The notes beneath the pieces were generated by a model that ran no database searches, was not told where the DNA came from, and was given only the letters and a program-made list of their open reading frames with translations. Both the position numbers and the translations under genes were made by a program. DNA of 64,000 nt from positions 152,901 to 216,900 of the forward strand of contig NZ_JAMPJU010000006.1 of NCBI RefSeq assembly GCF_025840185.1, written 5' to 3'. Positions within the stretch are counted from its first letter, which is position 1; each line of letters starts with the position of its first letter. Shown in pieces: positions 39,950-50,104 of the stretch. Source of the DNA: Brenneria izbisi (GTDB lineage: Bacteria > Pseudomonadota > Gammaproteobacteria > Enterobacterales > Enterobacteriaceae).

Positions 39950-41620
39950 TCAAAAGGTTTCCCAGTTCGTGTTACCGTTGGCGACCGGCGTTTTTTTCGG
40001 CGCCAGAGCAGCCATTGGCTGGGTTGATTTGTGCGCAATATCGCTGGTTTTCGCTTCTGTCTCGGCAGACAGTTTAAAAATAGATACGACCTGTGTCAGA
40101 TGGCGGGCCTGCTCTTCCAGCGACGCGGAGGCGGCGGTTGATTGCTCAACCAGCGCGGCGTTCTGCTGCGTCACGCTATCCATTTCCACAATAGCTTCGC
40201 CAACCTGACTAATGCCTTTACTTTGCTCGCTTGATGCCGAAGCGATTTCTCCCATGATGTCGGTAACGTTGGTGACGGCTTTCATGATGTTTTCCATCGC
40301 GTTGCCTGCAAGCGCCACCTGTTCTGAACCGACCTTGACGTTATTGACCGATTCGACAATCAGACCTTCAATCTCTTTCGCTGCCTGCGCACTGCGTTGA
40401 GCGAGGTTACGCACTTCGCTGGCGACCACGGCGAAACCGCGGCCTTGTTCACCCGCGCGCGCGGCTTCCACCGCGGCGTTCAATGCCAGAATATTGGTCT
40501 GGAAGGCGATACTGTTGATCACGCTGGTGATGTCGGAAATTTTCTGTGAACTCCCGGAGATATTGCTCATCGTTTTGACCACGCCGCCAACGATATCGCC
40601 GCCGTTATTAGCGGTTTTCGAGGCGTTCTGCGCCAGTACGCTTGCTTGACTGGCGTTGTCGGCGTTTTGTTTGACGACGGCGCTTAGCTCTTCCATGCTG
40701 GCGGCGGTCTGTTCAAGCGCGGAAGCCTGCTCTTCGGTACGAGAAGAAAGATCAGTGTTGCCAGTAGCGATTTCGCCCGAGCTACGGTAGATCTCCTCAG
40801 CGCTCATCCGAATTTCGGAAACGGTTTTGACCCAGTTTGCCTGCATCTGCTGCACGAACGGGATCAATTTGCCGACGCAATTCTTCCCAACTTCTTCCAG
40901 ACGGGTATGCAACTGGCCGACAGAAAGGATCTGAAGGTGCTGTTGGATCAGTTCGAGTGGACGAACGACAAATTTCGCCAGATAGCGGTCCGTCAACAGG
41001 ACGATGATCAAGCCGGCGATCAACGCGGCGATCAGCATTTTCTGACACAGGCTTACCCAATTATTAATGCGTGCCTGTGCTTCGCTCTTCAACTGAGCGA
41101 TCACCCCGTTGTATTGGTCGATGGCAGTGGTGAAATTTCCGCGCAGATCGCGGTAGTCACGGTTGGAAAGCTGGAAAAACGTATCCAGACGCTCCGCTTT
41201 TATGGCGTCGTACATCGGCACGATAGCCTGACTGAACAACTGATAGGAGCTATTGTAGATAATATCGATAGTGGCCTGATCGATATTGGCGTGGTCGGTA
41301 ACCTGGAACGCTTCCAGACCGGCCTTGAGGCCGGCGATTTCAGTAGCGGCGCTGCGCATTTCCTCATCGACGGCGGCAGCATTGTGTTGCTCCATGGCTT
41401 CAACCGCACGATCCAATGCACTTTTAGCGCGATAGTATTGCCCACTGGCGCCATTGATAATATCGCCATTATTTTGCTGAACGCCGGTCAGGTTCAGTTC
41501 TGTAGTCAGTTGGTTTAAGGAATATAAGGCAAATGCCGAGACGCCTCCCCATAGTAATGAAAACAGAATGAGGATAAGCACCATCATGGTTCTGATTTTG
41601 GTATTACGAATAAAATTCAT
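39950..41620 (-). CDS. Methyl-accepting chemotaxis protein with four-helix-bundle sensor
   Basis: A 556-residue transmembrane chemoreceptor of Tar/Tsr build: membrane segment 1 (about 12-32), a periplasmic sensor of four-helix-bundle type (about 35-190), membrane segment 2 (about 192-212, [22 protein letters not shown]), a HAMP domain, and the cytoplasmic signalling domain with hairpin tip [30 protein letters not shown]. The C terminus is NWETF, the CheR/CheB-tethering pentapeptide, so it is a major-receptor type. A consensus sigma-28 promoter lies upstream. The attractant is unknown; the next gene is a secreted pectate lyase. Confidence 0.95.
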   Translation of the reverse strand: MNFIRNTKIRTMMVLILILFSLLWGGVSAFALYSLNQLTTELNLTGVQQNNGDIINGASGQYYRAKSALDRAVEAMEQHNAAAVDEEMRSAATEIAGLKAGLEAFQVTDHANIDQATIDIIYNSSYQLFSQAIVPMYDAIKAERLDTFFQLSNRDYRDLRGNFTTAIDQYNGVIAQLKSEAQARINNWVSLCQKMLIAALIAGLIIVLLTDRYLAKFVVRPLELIQQHLQILSVGQLHTRLEEVGKNCVGKLIPFVQQMQANWVKTVSEIRMSAEEIYRSSGEIATGNTDLSSRTEEQASALEQTAASMEELSAVVKQNADNASQASVLAQNASKTANNGGDIVGGVVKTMSNISGSSQKISDITSVINSIAFQTNILALNAAVEAARAGEQGRGFAVVASEVRNLAQRSAQAAKEIEGLIVESVNNVKVGSEQVALAGNAMENIMKAVTNVTDIMGEIASASSEQSKGISQVGEAIVEMDSVTQQNAALVEQSTAASASLEEQARHLTQVVSIFKLSAETEAKTSDIAHKSTQPMAALAPKKTPVANGNTNWETF

Positions 41621-41757
41621 GATTCAAGCCCTGGTAAATCTATAATTTCTATAATCTCTGACGAAGAGACCTCTGATTTAGCCTCCCTGCGTATAAGCCG
41701 GCAGGGAAAATGCGGGCTGATAGGTTGTCCATAAAAAAATGGGTGGTTCACTATATG

Positions 41758-41784
41758 TTATCGGCGTGTTACATAGGGGCTTGA
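41758..41784 (-). promoter_or_regulatory. Sigma-28 (FliA) flagellar promoter for the chemoreceptor gene
   Basis: Read on the minus strand, TCAAGCCC (-35), 11 bases, GCCGATAA (-10). The -10 is a perfect match to the FliA consensus and the spacing is the canonical 11; the -35 resembles the enterobacterial TCAAGTCC form. It lies about 138 bp before the chemoreceptor start in the right direction, which ties this receptor to class 3 flagellar expression. Confidence 0.85.
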
Positions 41785-41930
41785 GAACTTTTGGCTAAAA
41801 TATGAATAAAATTTAATCGGCAAGCGAAGAGATAAAAGTTGTGATGGGTTTATGTCGGCGCCTGTTATTGTCTGTGAGTGAGCGCAATCGATAGCGCGTA
41901 TTTGATCGATTTAAATAAATCCCAAAAAAA

Positions 41931-41956
41931 TGGGCGAGATCCGAAGATCTCGCCCA
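41931..41956 (-). terminator. UUCG-tetraloop terminator after the pectate lyase gene
   Basis: On the minus strand TGGGCGAGATC, loop TTCG, GATCTCGCCCA form a perfect 11-bp stem, followed by TTTTTTT. It lies 50 bases past the pectate lyase stop. The combination of a stable UUCG loop and a seven-T tract makes it a textbook intrinsic terminator. Confidence 0.9.
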
Positions 41957-42005
41957 AACGTGTTCCGTCTTTCCTCTCTGAGTGAGAGCAAAATGCGGTT
42001 GATTT

Positions 42006-43130
42006 TTAGTTACAGTCGGAAGAGGTCAGCACTGCCAGGTTTTTGCCTGCACCTGCGTAATCCGCTAGCTGATCTTTCACGCACTGCGCCGTTACCGGTG
42101 AGTAGCTGTAACGGACGGCAGGGAAAGTACCCGTGCTTTTCCAATCCTCGGCATTGACGTAGGGCTTGGAGTCTTTATCCCAGGTAATATTGTAGGTCGC
42201 GAAATCAGCAGGTTTCGTGATGTTGTTGTTACGCAATTCCCAGGTACCGAAGTTGGAACCATCGTAACGTGATGTCACCGGGTTTTTCGCATTTTCAAAC
42301 CAGTTACGTTCAATCAGCGCGATACCGTTCTGACGAACGTTCAGACCGGAGCTGGTGATGCCGGTATACAAGTTGTTATAGGCGTGCACCTGGCCGCCAC
42401 GCTGCAATGGAAGACGTGCATTCACATCGCTGTAAATATTGTGATGGTAAGTCAGGTTACGACCGGTATCGCTGGAGCTTGATCCGCTCAGACCCACTTT
42501 CTTGTAGCCGTGAATGTAGTTGTAAGAGACTGTGACATTGGTGGCTCCTTTCTTGATATCCACGGCTGATTCAAACGTGGTATCACCGTCCGGCGTACCG
42601 GAACATTCAAAGTTTTTGGCAAAAATCTCGTTGTGGTCGATCCAGACATTGGGTGAGTTATCGACGCGGATAGCATCTCCATCATTCGCCCCGCCAGGCA
42701 TGTAGCCAAAACGCATATTGCGTACCACGACATCAGATGAATTGATAATCCAGATACCAAAGTTGGCTGAAGAACCATTGGTGCCGATGATCGTGATCCC
42801 TTTGGTGAACTCCTTGATCGTAACGCTGCGGGTAGGCTTGCTCCATTGCCCGCAAATATCAGCTTCAGCGGCTTTGATCCGCGCATCTTCATTCCCGTTA
42901 TAGGTAATAACCAGTGGATAGGCGCCTCCTTTGACTTTATTACCACTATCATTTTCTTTCGCCGCTTCAATGATATCGACGATATCTTGCAAAGAACGTG
43001 CGGTTTTTTTTACGGCGCCAGATACGTCGCCGCCATCTGTAGTCGCATAACCCCCCGTATTAGCCGCCATTGTCGGTTGGCAAGCTAACAATAGCAGCCC
43101 AGCGGCTGCTGAAGGCAATAGATATTTCAT
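42006..43130 (-). CDS. Secreted pectate lyase, polysaccharide lyase family 1, PelB-type
   Basis: The enzyme cleaves polygalacturonate by Ca2+-dependent beta-elimination and macerates plant tissue. I chose ATG 43130, which has AAGGAG nine bases upstream; ATG 43139 is jammed against that site. The 374-residue precursor begins with a leader that differs from the classic PelB signal peptide at only a few positions (MKYLLPSAAAGLLLLAC...). The mature part is a parallel beta-helix with NVWIDHNE (Pel motif), DVNARLPLQRGG holding the catalytic Arg region, and HAYNNLY. Cysteines are placed as in PelA-C enzymes. Secretion through the Out type II system is expected but no out gene is in the window. It is monocistronic with its own terminator. 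Confidence 0.95.
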   Translation of the reverse strand: MKYLLPSAAAGLLLLACQPTMAANTGGYATTDGGDVSGAVKKTARSLQDIVDIIEAAKENDSGNKVKGGAYPLVITYNGNEDARIKAAEADICGQWSKPTRSVTIKEFTKGITIIGTNGSSANFGIWIINSSDVVVRNMRFGYMPGGANDGDAIRVDNSPNVWIDHNEIFAKNFECSGTPDGDTTFESAVDIKKGATNVTVSYNYIHGYKKVGLSGSSSSDTGRNLTYHHNIYSDVNARLPLQRGGQVHAYNNLYTGITSSGLNVRQNGIALIERNWFENAKNPVTSRYDGSNFGTWELRNNNITKPADFATYNITWDKDSKPYVNAEDWKSTGTFPAVRYSYSPVTAQCVKDQLADYAGAGKNLAVLTSSDCN

Positions 43131-43698
43131 TTGGCTCATCTCCTTTGAGAATAACGCTCATATGGGCATTTATCATTATTTATGTCCAGCTTTCGGATTT
43201 TTGTTTCAAAAAAAATAAAACTTAATTTTGATTAAAACCCGAAAACAGTTTTATCAGAATTAAATAATATTGCAATAGTCGTTATTGAATATATTTAAAA
43301 TAAAATTTTTTGAAGTTTATTAATTATTTTTATTTGTTTTTTTGGGGGAGGGTATTTCTATTTAAATTTTTTATAATCATATAGATGTGATTTATTTGGA
43401 GTTTAATGGTGGTGCTGTTTCTTTATTTGGTTTCCAGATAATATAATGTTATTTTTAATTTGATGTTATTGTTGTGATAAATGCTAATAATAATTTATAA
43501 ATTAAATAAAATTTTAATTTCCAGGGTCGCAAACCTTCGATGCTGATCACCGTTTTTATCGAATGAAAAGCTCTTCAAGCGTTTATAAAGGGTTTTATAT
43601 TTTAATGGACGTAAATAATAAATATCGCCTATTAATAATAAGGTTTTATTTGAAGAATGTATTATTGATGCCAGGATCATTATATGTCTGATAATAAA
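43131..43698. promoter_or_regulatory. AT-rich upstream region of the pectate lyase gene (568 bp)
   Basis: This region between the pectate lyase start and the IS element is much more AT-rich than its surroundings, with long runs of A and T. It must hold the lyase promoter. One GAAAC/GTTTC half-site (43201-43206 region) resembles half of a KdgR box and two TGTGA half-sites occur near 43386 and 43475, but no complete KdgR or CRP palindrome is present. The composition suits H-NS binding. Confidence 0.5.
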
Positions 43699-43724
43699 TG
43701 TAGTGGCACACTGAATTTGGCCAC
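43699..43724 (+). repeat. Left terminal inverted repeat of the IS3-family element
   Basis: Starts TGTAGTGGCACAC and ends TTTGGCCAC. It pairs with 44925-44950 on the other strand at 19 of 26 positions, including the outer eight bases and the inner GGCCAC. Confidence 0.85.
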
Positions 43725-43771
43725 CTGTATAGCGGTGATATCATTGCCTCATAGTCAAAAACAGGGACATT

Positions 43772-44950
<1,179 letters not shown>

Positions 44951-45387
44951 GACCGCTGTCAGTGCAGAATGTTGAAAGAATATAATTAATCTGCTCACTG
45001 GGGATTGGATCTATAGCTATGTAGCTACTGCGGAAATTCTCTATGATTTTAACCTTGGCAGCCTATCAGAGAAGTGGCTGAGTGTGACAATCAATGTGCT
45101 TGCAGTGTTGCTGGAAACGGCAGCACTCATCATTGCTAATCAAGCTTCGGCACTATAGCTGCTACTCACATGAGATCATTCTATGTCTCTACTCTTCCTC
45201 TTCACACAGCATTCTCATTATCTATACAGAATGGGCAGACAGACGCTGTGTCTGTATCCTGAGTTGACCAGGTAGGAAAGGGAACGCTTGATGCTTTGCT
45301 GGAGCATTGTGTGCGGTGCAATGTGTATAATGAAGGGAAATATGGGAGGTGCTTAATGATTATTATAAATAAAAACAATTTCTTATT
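44951..45387. other. Remnant region between the IS element and pabA (437 bp)
   Basis: In E. coli yhfG and fic sit directly upstream of pabA; neither is recognisable here. The stretch holds a 60-residue open fragment without start (44976-45158), then sequence I cannot assign, then a short upstream ORF overlapping pabA. It is probably what remains after IS-linked rearrangement. Confidence 0.5.
44976..45158 (+). pseudogene. Start-less 60-residue membrane-protein-like fragment
   Basis: An open stretch between two stops reads ...NLLTGDWIYSYVATAEIL..., then DFNLGSLSEKWLSVTINVL and AVLLETAALIIANQASAL before TAG at 45156. It lacks a start codon with a ribosome site and has a hydrophobic C-terminal half. 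It begins within 26 bases of the IS end, so it may be the 3' end of a gene cut by the insertion or a deletion. I do not recognise the family. Confidence 0.35.
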
Positions 45388-45403
45388 ATGTCAAAAATTC
45401 TGA
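45356..45403 (+). CDS. 15-codon upstream ORF overlapping the pabA start
   Basis: ATG 45356 is preceded by GGGAGGT at a good distance and encodes [15 protein letters not shown], ending TGA at 45401-45403, inside pabA. pabA itself has no clear ribosome site (A/T-rich bases precede its ATG at 45388). The small ORF could load ribosomes that then reinitiate at pabA. No known leader-peptide regulation (such as runs of Trp or Phe codons) is evident. Confidence 0.4.
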   Translation: MIIINKNNFLLCQKF

Positions 45404-45969
45404 TTATCGATAACTACGACTCCTTTACCTACAACCTGTATCAGTATTTCTGCGAGTTGGGGGCGGACGTGCTGGTCAAACGTAATGATGAACTGCAACT
45501 GGCGGATATTGAACGGCTTGCACCTGATCGGCTGGTGATTTCTCCTGGCCCTTGTACCCCGGATGAGGCCGGTATTTCACTGGCGGCGATCCGCCATTTT
45601 GCTGATAAATTGCCTATTCTGGGCGTCTGTCTTGGCCATCAGGCGCTGGGACAGGCATTTGGCGCACGTGTGATACGCGCACGTCAGGTCATGCATGGAA
45701 AAACTTCCGTTATCACTCATGATGATACCGGGGTATTTTCCGGGTTATCTCAGCCGTTGACGGTGACGCGATACCATTCGCTGGTCATTGCAGCGGATTC
45801 TGTACCCGATTGCTTTGCGGTGACTGCCTGGAGTGAGCGTAACGGCGAACCTGATGAGATTATGGGGATTCGGCATCGCTCACTTCCATTGGAAGGGGTG
45901 CAGTTCCATCCTGAAAGCATACTTAGTCAGCAAGGACATCAGCTTCTTAATAATTTCCTTAAAATTTAA
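45388..45969 (+). CDS. pabA: Aminodeoxychorismate synthase, glutamine amidotransferase subunit
   Basis: PabA supplies ammonia from glutamine to PabB for p-aminobenzoate and folate synthesis. The 193-residue class I amidotransferase has the oxyanion segment [11 protein letters not shown], nucleophilic Cys81 in [14 protein letters not shown] and the His-Glu pair in VQFHPES. It resembles TrpG, but the pabA-argD neighbourhood and the stand-alone size (E. coli PabA 187) support PabA. The upstream region is remodelled, and a short ORF overlaps its start. Confidence 0.95.
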   Translation: MSKILIIDNYDSFTYNLYQYFCELGADVLVKRNDELQLADIERLAPDRLVISPGPCTPDEAGISLAAIRHFADKLPILGVCLGHQALGQAFGARVIRARQVMHGKTSVITHDDTGVFSGLSQPLTVTRYHSLVIAADSVPDCFAVTAWSERNGEPDEIMGIRHRSLPLEGVQFHPESILSQQGHQLLNNFLKI

Positions 45970-46064
45970 CCAGATAAAAAGTAATTGTTTTGCACTGGTG
46001 ATTTAATATTGCCTGAATTTGATTTTTTATGCATATTTGATGACTATGTTTTCATGCGGAATAA

Positions 46065-47315
<1,251 letters not shown>

Positions 47316-47339
47316 TTCGTTATTGCCCTGAAATGATTA

Positions 47340-47369
47340 AAAAAGCGTGAAGATTACTTCACGCTTTTT
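47340..47369. terminator. Bidirectional terminator between argD and crp
   Basis: AAAAAGCGTGAAG (47340-47352), loop ATTA, then CTTCACGCTTTTT (47357-47369): a perfect 13-bp stem with A and T ends usable from both strands, between convergent argD and crp. Confidence 0.85.
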
Positions 47370-47387
47370 GTAGGGTAGGAGAAGGGT

Positions 47388-48020
47388 TTAACGAGTGCCG
47401 TAAACGACGATCGTTTTGCCATGTGCGGAAATCAGATTCTGGTCTTCCAACATTTTAAGAATGCGGCCCACGGTTTCACGCGAACAGCCAACGATTTGTC
47501 CAATTTCCTGACGGGTGATTTTTATTTGCATACCATCCGGGTGAGTCATGGCATCAGGTTGTTTCGCCAGGTTGAGCAATGTTTGCGCAATACGACCAGT
47601 CACATCAAGAAAAGCCAGATTGCCGACTTTTTCCGACGTAACTTGCAGACGACTTGCCATCTGCGCGGACAGACGCATGAGGATATCTGGATTGACCTGA
47701 ATGAGTTGCCGGAATTTCTTGTAAGAAATTTCAGCGACTTCACAAGCCGTTTTAGCCCGAACCCAGGCGCTACGTTCCTGACCTTCTTCAAACAGGCCAA
47801 GCTCGCCGATAAAATCGCCTTGATTGAGGTAAGAAAGAATCATTTCTTTGCCTTCTTCATCTTTGATCAGCACTGCGACAGAGCCTTTCACGATGTAGTA
47901 AAGCGTTTCTGCTTTTTCACCCTGGTGAATAAGCGTACTCTTCGATGGGTACTTATGGATATGGCAATGGGAAAGGAACCATTCGAGAGTGGGGTCTGTT
48001 TGCGGTTTGCCGAGAACCAT
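47388..48020 (-). CDS. crp: cAMP receptor protein (catabolite regulator CRP)
   Basis: Crp is the global cAMP-dependent regulator. The 210 residues match the E. coli protein in length. The cyclic-nucleotide domain holds the phosphate-binding cassette [19 protein letters not shown], the C helix runs through the ARLS-like [23 protein letters not shown] region, and the DNA-recognition helix lies in [22 protein letters not shown] near residues 168-189. It is divergent from yhfA across 325 bp. Confidence 0.98.
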   Translation of the reverse strand: MVLGKPQTDPTLEWFLSHCHIHKYPSKSTLIHQGEKAETLYYIVKGSVAVLIKDEEGKEMILSYLNQGDFIGELGLFEEGQERSAWVRAKTACEVAEISYKKFRQLIQVNPDILMRLSAQMASRLQVTSEKVGNLAFLDVTGRIAQTLLNLAKQPDAMTHPDGMQIKITRQEIGQIVGCSRETVGRILKMLEDQNLISAHGKTIVVYGTR

Positions 48021-48345
48021 TCGCTATTATCCTCTGTTGTAATTCACTGCGCAAATCACAGGGCTCAGAGTTCCCTGTACGGCGTATTTTACTGCTAAGA
48101 AATCAAATTCCATGTAGGCAGAGTGACGTCAGGGAATATACTGGAACCTACTATCTGGCGACGCCATCATCTTCCTTGTATCTGAGTTTGTCCAGTGTCT
48201 AGAAAACGTAGATTCTATTTTCGTTTTTAGCACAGCTTGAGGGACGTGTCTTGTGTTGTCTCGCTTCAGCATGACAAAGCGTCGGTTATCGGATTTTTTG
48301 TAGAGTAACCGTATAAATGTTCAAATATTTTTTAGTGGAGGCACC
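48021..48345. promoter_or_regulatory. Divergent crp/yhfA intergenic region (325 bp)
   Basis: This gap should hold the crp promoters, autoregulated by CRP in E. coli, and the yhfA promoter. I searched by eye for TGTGA-N6-TCACA and found no good match. Nothing else stands out. Confidence 0.45.
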
Positions 48346-48753
48346 ATGCAGGCACGGGTTAAATGGGTTGAGGGGTTAACGTTTCTTGGCGAGTCCTCAT
48401 CAGGGCATCAGGTTCTGTTGGACGGCAATGCGGGTGATAAAGCGCCAAGCCCGATGGAAATGGTCTTAATGTCGGTTGGCGGTTGCAGCGCGATCGATGT
48501 GGTGTCGATTTTGCAGAAAGGACGTCACGATATCGTCGATTGTGAAGTGAAATTGACCTCTGAGCGGAGAACAGAAGCCCCTCGTCTGTTTACGCACATC
48601 AATCTGCATTTTATCGTCACGGGGAAAGGGCTGACCGATAAAGCGGTAGAGCGTGCGGTGGCGCTGTCAGCAGAGAAATATTGTTCGGTGGCGTTGATGC
48701 TGAGTAAGGCTGTTAAGGTTACGCACAGTCATGAAGTACGGGATTTGACGTAA
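48346..48753 (+). CDS. yhfA: OsmC-family protein YhfA
   Basis: A 135-residue OsmC/Ohr-fold protein of unknown function in the YhfA subfamily. The segments SSSGHQVLLDGNAGDKAPSPMEMVLMSVGGCSAIDVVSIL carry the first redox Cys of the fold, and EKYCSVALML the second. The ATG follows GTGGAGGC. In most genomes yhfA is divergent from crp, as here. Confidence 0.93.
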   Translation: MQARVKWVEGLTFLGESSSGHQVLLDGNAGDKAPSPMEMVLMSVGGCSAIDVVSILQKGRHDIVDCEVKLTSERRTEAPRLFTHINLHFIVTGKGLTDKAVERAVALSAEKYCSVALMLSKAVKVTHSHEVRDLT

Positions 48754-48803
48754 GGCTTCCTGTCCGGCCTGACACAACGACTATCACCATGACTTACTCC
48801 CAT

Positions 48804-48836
48804 CGTGACGCGACATGCTTTGTTTGTCGTGTCACG
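48804..48836. terminator. Hairpin between convergent yhfA and prkB
   Basis: CGTGACGCGACA (48804-48815) and TGTCGTGTCACG (48825-48836) pair over 12 positions with one G-U wobble, around a nine-base loop. No T-tract follows in either direction. It probably contributes to termination between two convergent genes. Confidence 0.5.
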
Positions 48837-48842
48837 GCCAGG

Positions 48843-49712
48843 TTATTCAATGGTTTTCCCTTCAAGCAGCCGTTGCACCAGCGGCGCCATAATCAACTCC
48901 ATCGCCAGCCCCATTTTTCCGCCGGGGACGACCAGCGTATTGATGTGAGAAATAAATGATCCTTGCAGCATGGCGAGCAGATAAGGGTAATCAATATTAT
49001 CCAGCCCCTGGAAATGGATCACCACGAAGCTTTCATCCAGCGATGGAATGGATTTGGCCGCAAACGGATTGGACGTGTCCACGGTGGGGACGCGCTGGAA
49101 GTTAATGTGGGTGCGTGAAAACTGCGGCGTGATGTAGGTGATGTAGTCTTCCATGGAGCGCACGACGGAATCCATGACGGCTTCGCGTGAGTGTCCGCGT
49201 TCATTGATGTCACGGATCAGTTTTTGAATCCACTCCAGGTTGACGATAGGCACTACGCCCACCAGTAGATCAACGTGCTGCGCCACATTGTGCTGATCGG
49301 TGACTACGCCGCCATGCAAGCCCTCATAAAACAGCACATCGGTAGGGGATGGCATGGGTTCCCAGGGGGTGAAAGTACCGGGAACCTGATGGTAGGGGAT
49401 CGCTTCGTCGTAAGTATGAAGATATTTGCGGGTCTGTCCTCGACCATGTTGGGCATATTCAATGAATGATTGTTCCAGCAGGCTGAAATCATTGGCTTCG
49501 GGGCCAAAGTAGCTGATGTGTCGGCCAAGATCGCGTGCTTTGCGAATCTCCATATCCATTTCAGGACGGGTATAGCGGTGGAAACTATCTCCTTCCAGTT
49601 GGGCCGCCCGTATCGTTAACTGCTGGAAAATTTTGCGGAATGCCAGACTGGTGGTGGTGGTTCCCGCCCCGCTGGAGCCAGTGACGGCAATAATCGGATG
49701 CTTTTGTGACAT
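48843..49712 (-). CDS. prkB: Phosphoribulokinase-like protein PrkB
   Basis: With ATG 49712 the protein has 289 residues, the E. coli length. The P-loop reads VTGSSGAGTTTT near residues 10-21, and the uridine kinase/phosphoribulokinase fold continues with LEGDSFHRYTR and FYEGLHGG. No RuBisCO is expected here, and the physiological substrate of enterobacterial PrkB is not established. It is 5' to convergent yhfA and follows yheU in the leftward run yheT-yheU-prkB. Confidence 0.93.
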   Translation of the reverse strand: MSQKHPIIAVTGSSGAGTTTTSLAFRKIFQQLTIRAAQLEGDSFHRYTRPEMDMEIRKARDLGRHISYFGPEANDFSLLEQSFIEYAQHGRGQTRKYLHTYDEAIPYHQVPGTFTPWEPMPSPTDVLFYEGLHGGVVTDQHNVAQHVDLLVGVVPIVNLEWIQKLIRDINERGHSREAVMDSVVRSMEDYITYITPQFSRTHINFQRVPTVDTSNPFAAKSIPSLDESFVVIHFQGLDNIDYPYLLAMLQGSFISHINTLVVPGGKMGLAMELIMAPLVQRLLEGKTIE

Positions 49713-49835
49713 GAGACGCGTTACTCCGTGATGGCGGCGCGTATCCGCACTACCATCGCGGAGACTGAACGCCATCAGAAAAGGAAACAGATATGCATGG
49801 TGTCGTATGAATGGTTTTTTAACATGTTTAGTCGC

Positions 49836-50072
49836 TCAATACGAGTGATGCTCACCGGCGTTAAACTGGCTGCGGGGCATAATGTTGATGGTTTCATGCA
49901 ATTCAGACCAGACCAGCACCACTTCGCCTGTTTCCAATTGACGCCGTACATCCGCGACTTTTTGCGCCAGCGTGCGTTCTTCCTCGCCGTAGTCGGTTCC
50001 TTCTCTCAGCACAAAAGATTCGATGAGGTTATCCAGCGTTTCAGGATCGAGTTGTTCCCAGGGAATAATCAC
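49836..50072 (-). CDS. yheU: Conserved small protein YheU
   Basis: A small conserved enterobacterial protein of unknown function. I chose the GTG at 50072, giving [20 protein letters not shown]..., which matches the E. coli start; a TTG at 50087 would add five residues. The conserved core [21 protein letters not shown] and [17 protein letters not shown] is intact. The gene is 33 bp after yheT and 124 bp before prkB. Confidence 0.9.
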   Translation of the reverse strand: MIIPWEQLDPETLDNLIESFVLREGTDYGEEERTLAQKVADVRRQLETGEVVLVWSELHETINIMPRSQFNAGEHHSY

Positions 50073-50104
50073 GGTGTTTTTCCACAATAGAGAAAGTCGG
50101 AATG

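Noticed and set aside
43195..43215. Possible KdgR box upstream of the pectate lyase
   Set aside because: Only one TGAAAC half-site is present on the minus strand; the matching half is A/T-rich sequence without the required bases.
43495..43680. 61-codon leftward open frame between the pectate lyase and the IS
   Set aside because: Very AT-rich, no ribosome site, low-complexity protein; regarded as chance.
45241..45356. Possible fic remnant directly before pabA
   Set aside because: No frame shows the Fic HPFxxGNGR motif or any other Fic segment, so identity as fic debris cannot be supported.
45990..46045. Possible ArgR boxes upstream of argD
   Set aside because: Two weak matches (about 10 of 14 positions each) at 46014 and 46030 are spaced about 16 bases centre to centre, not the usual 21, so the pair is not convincing.
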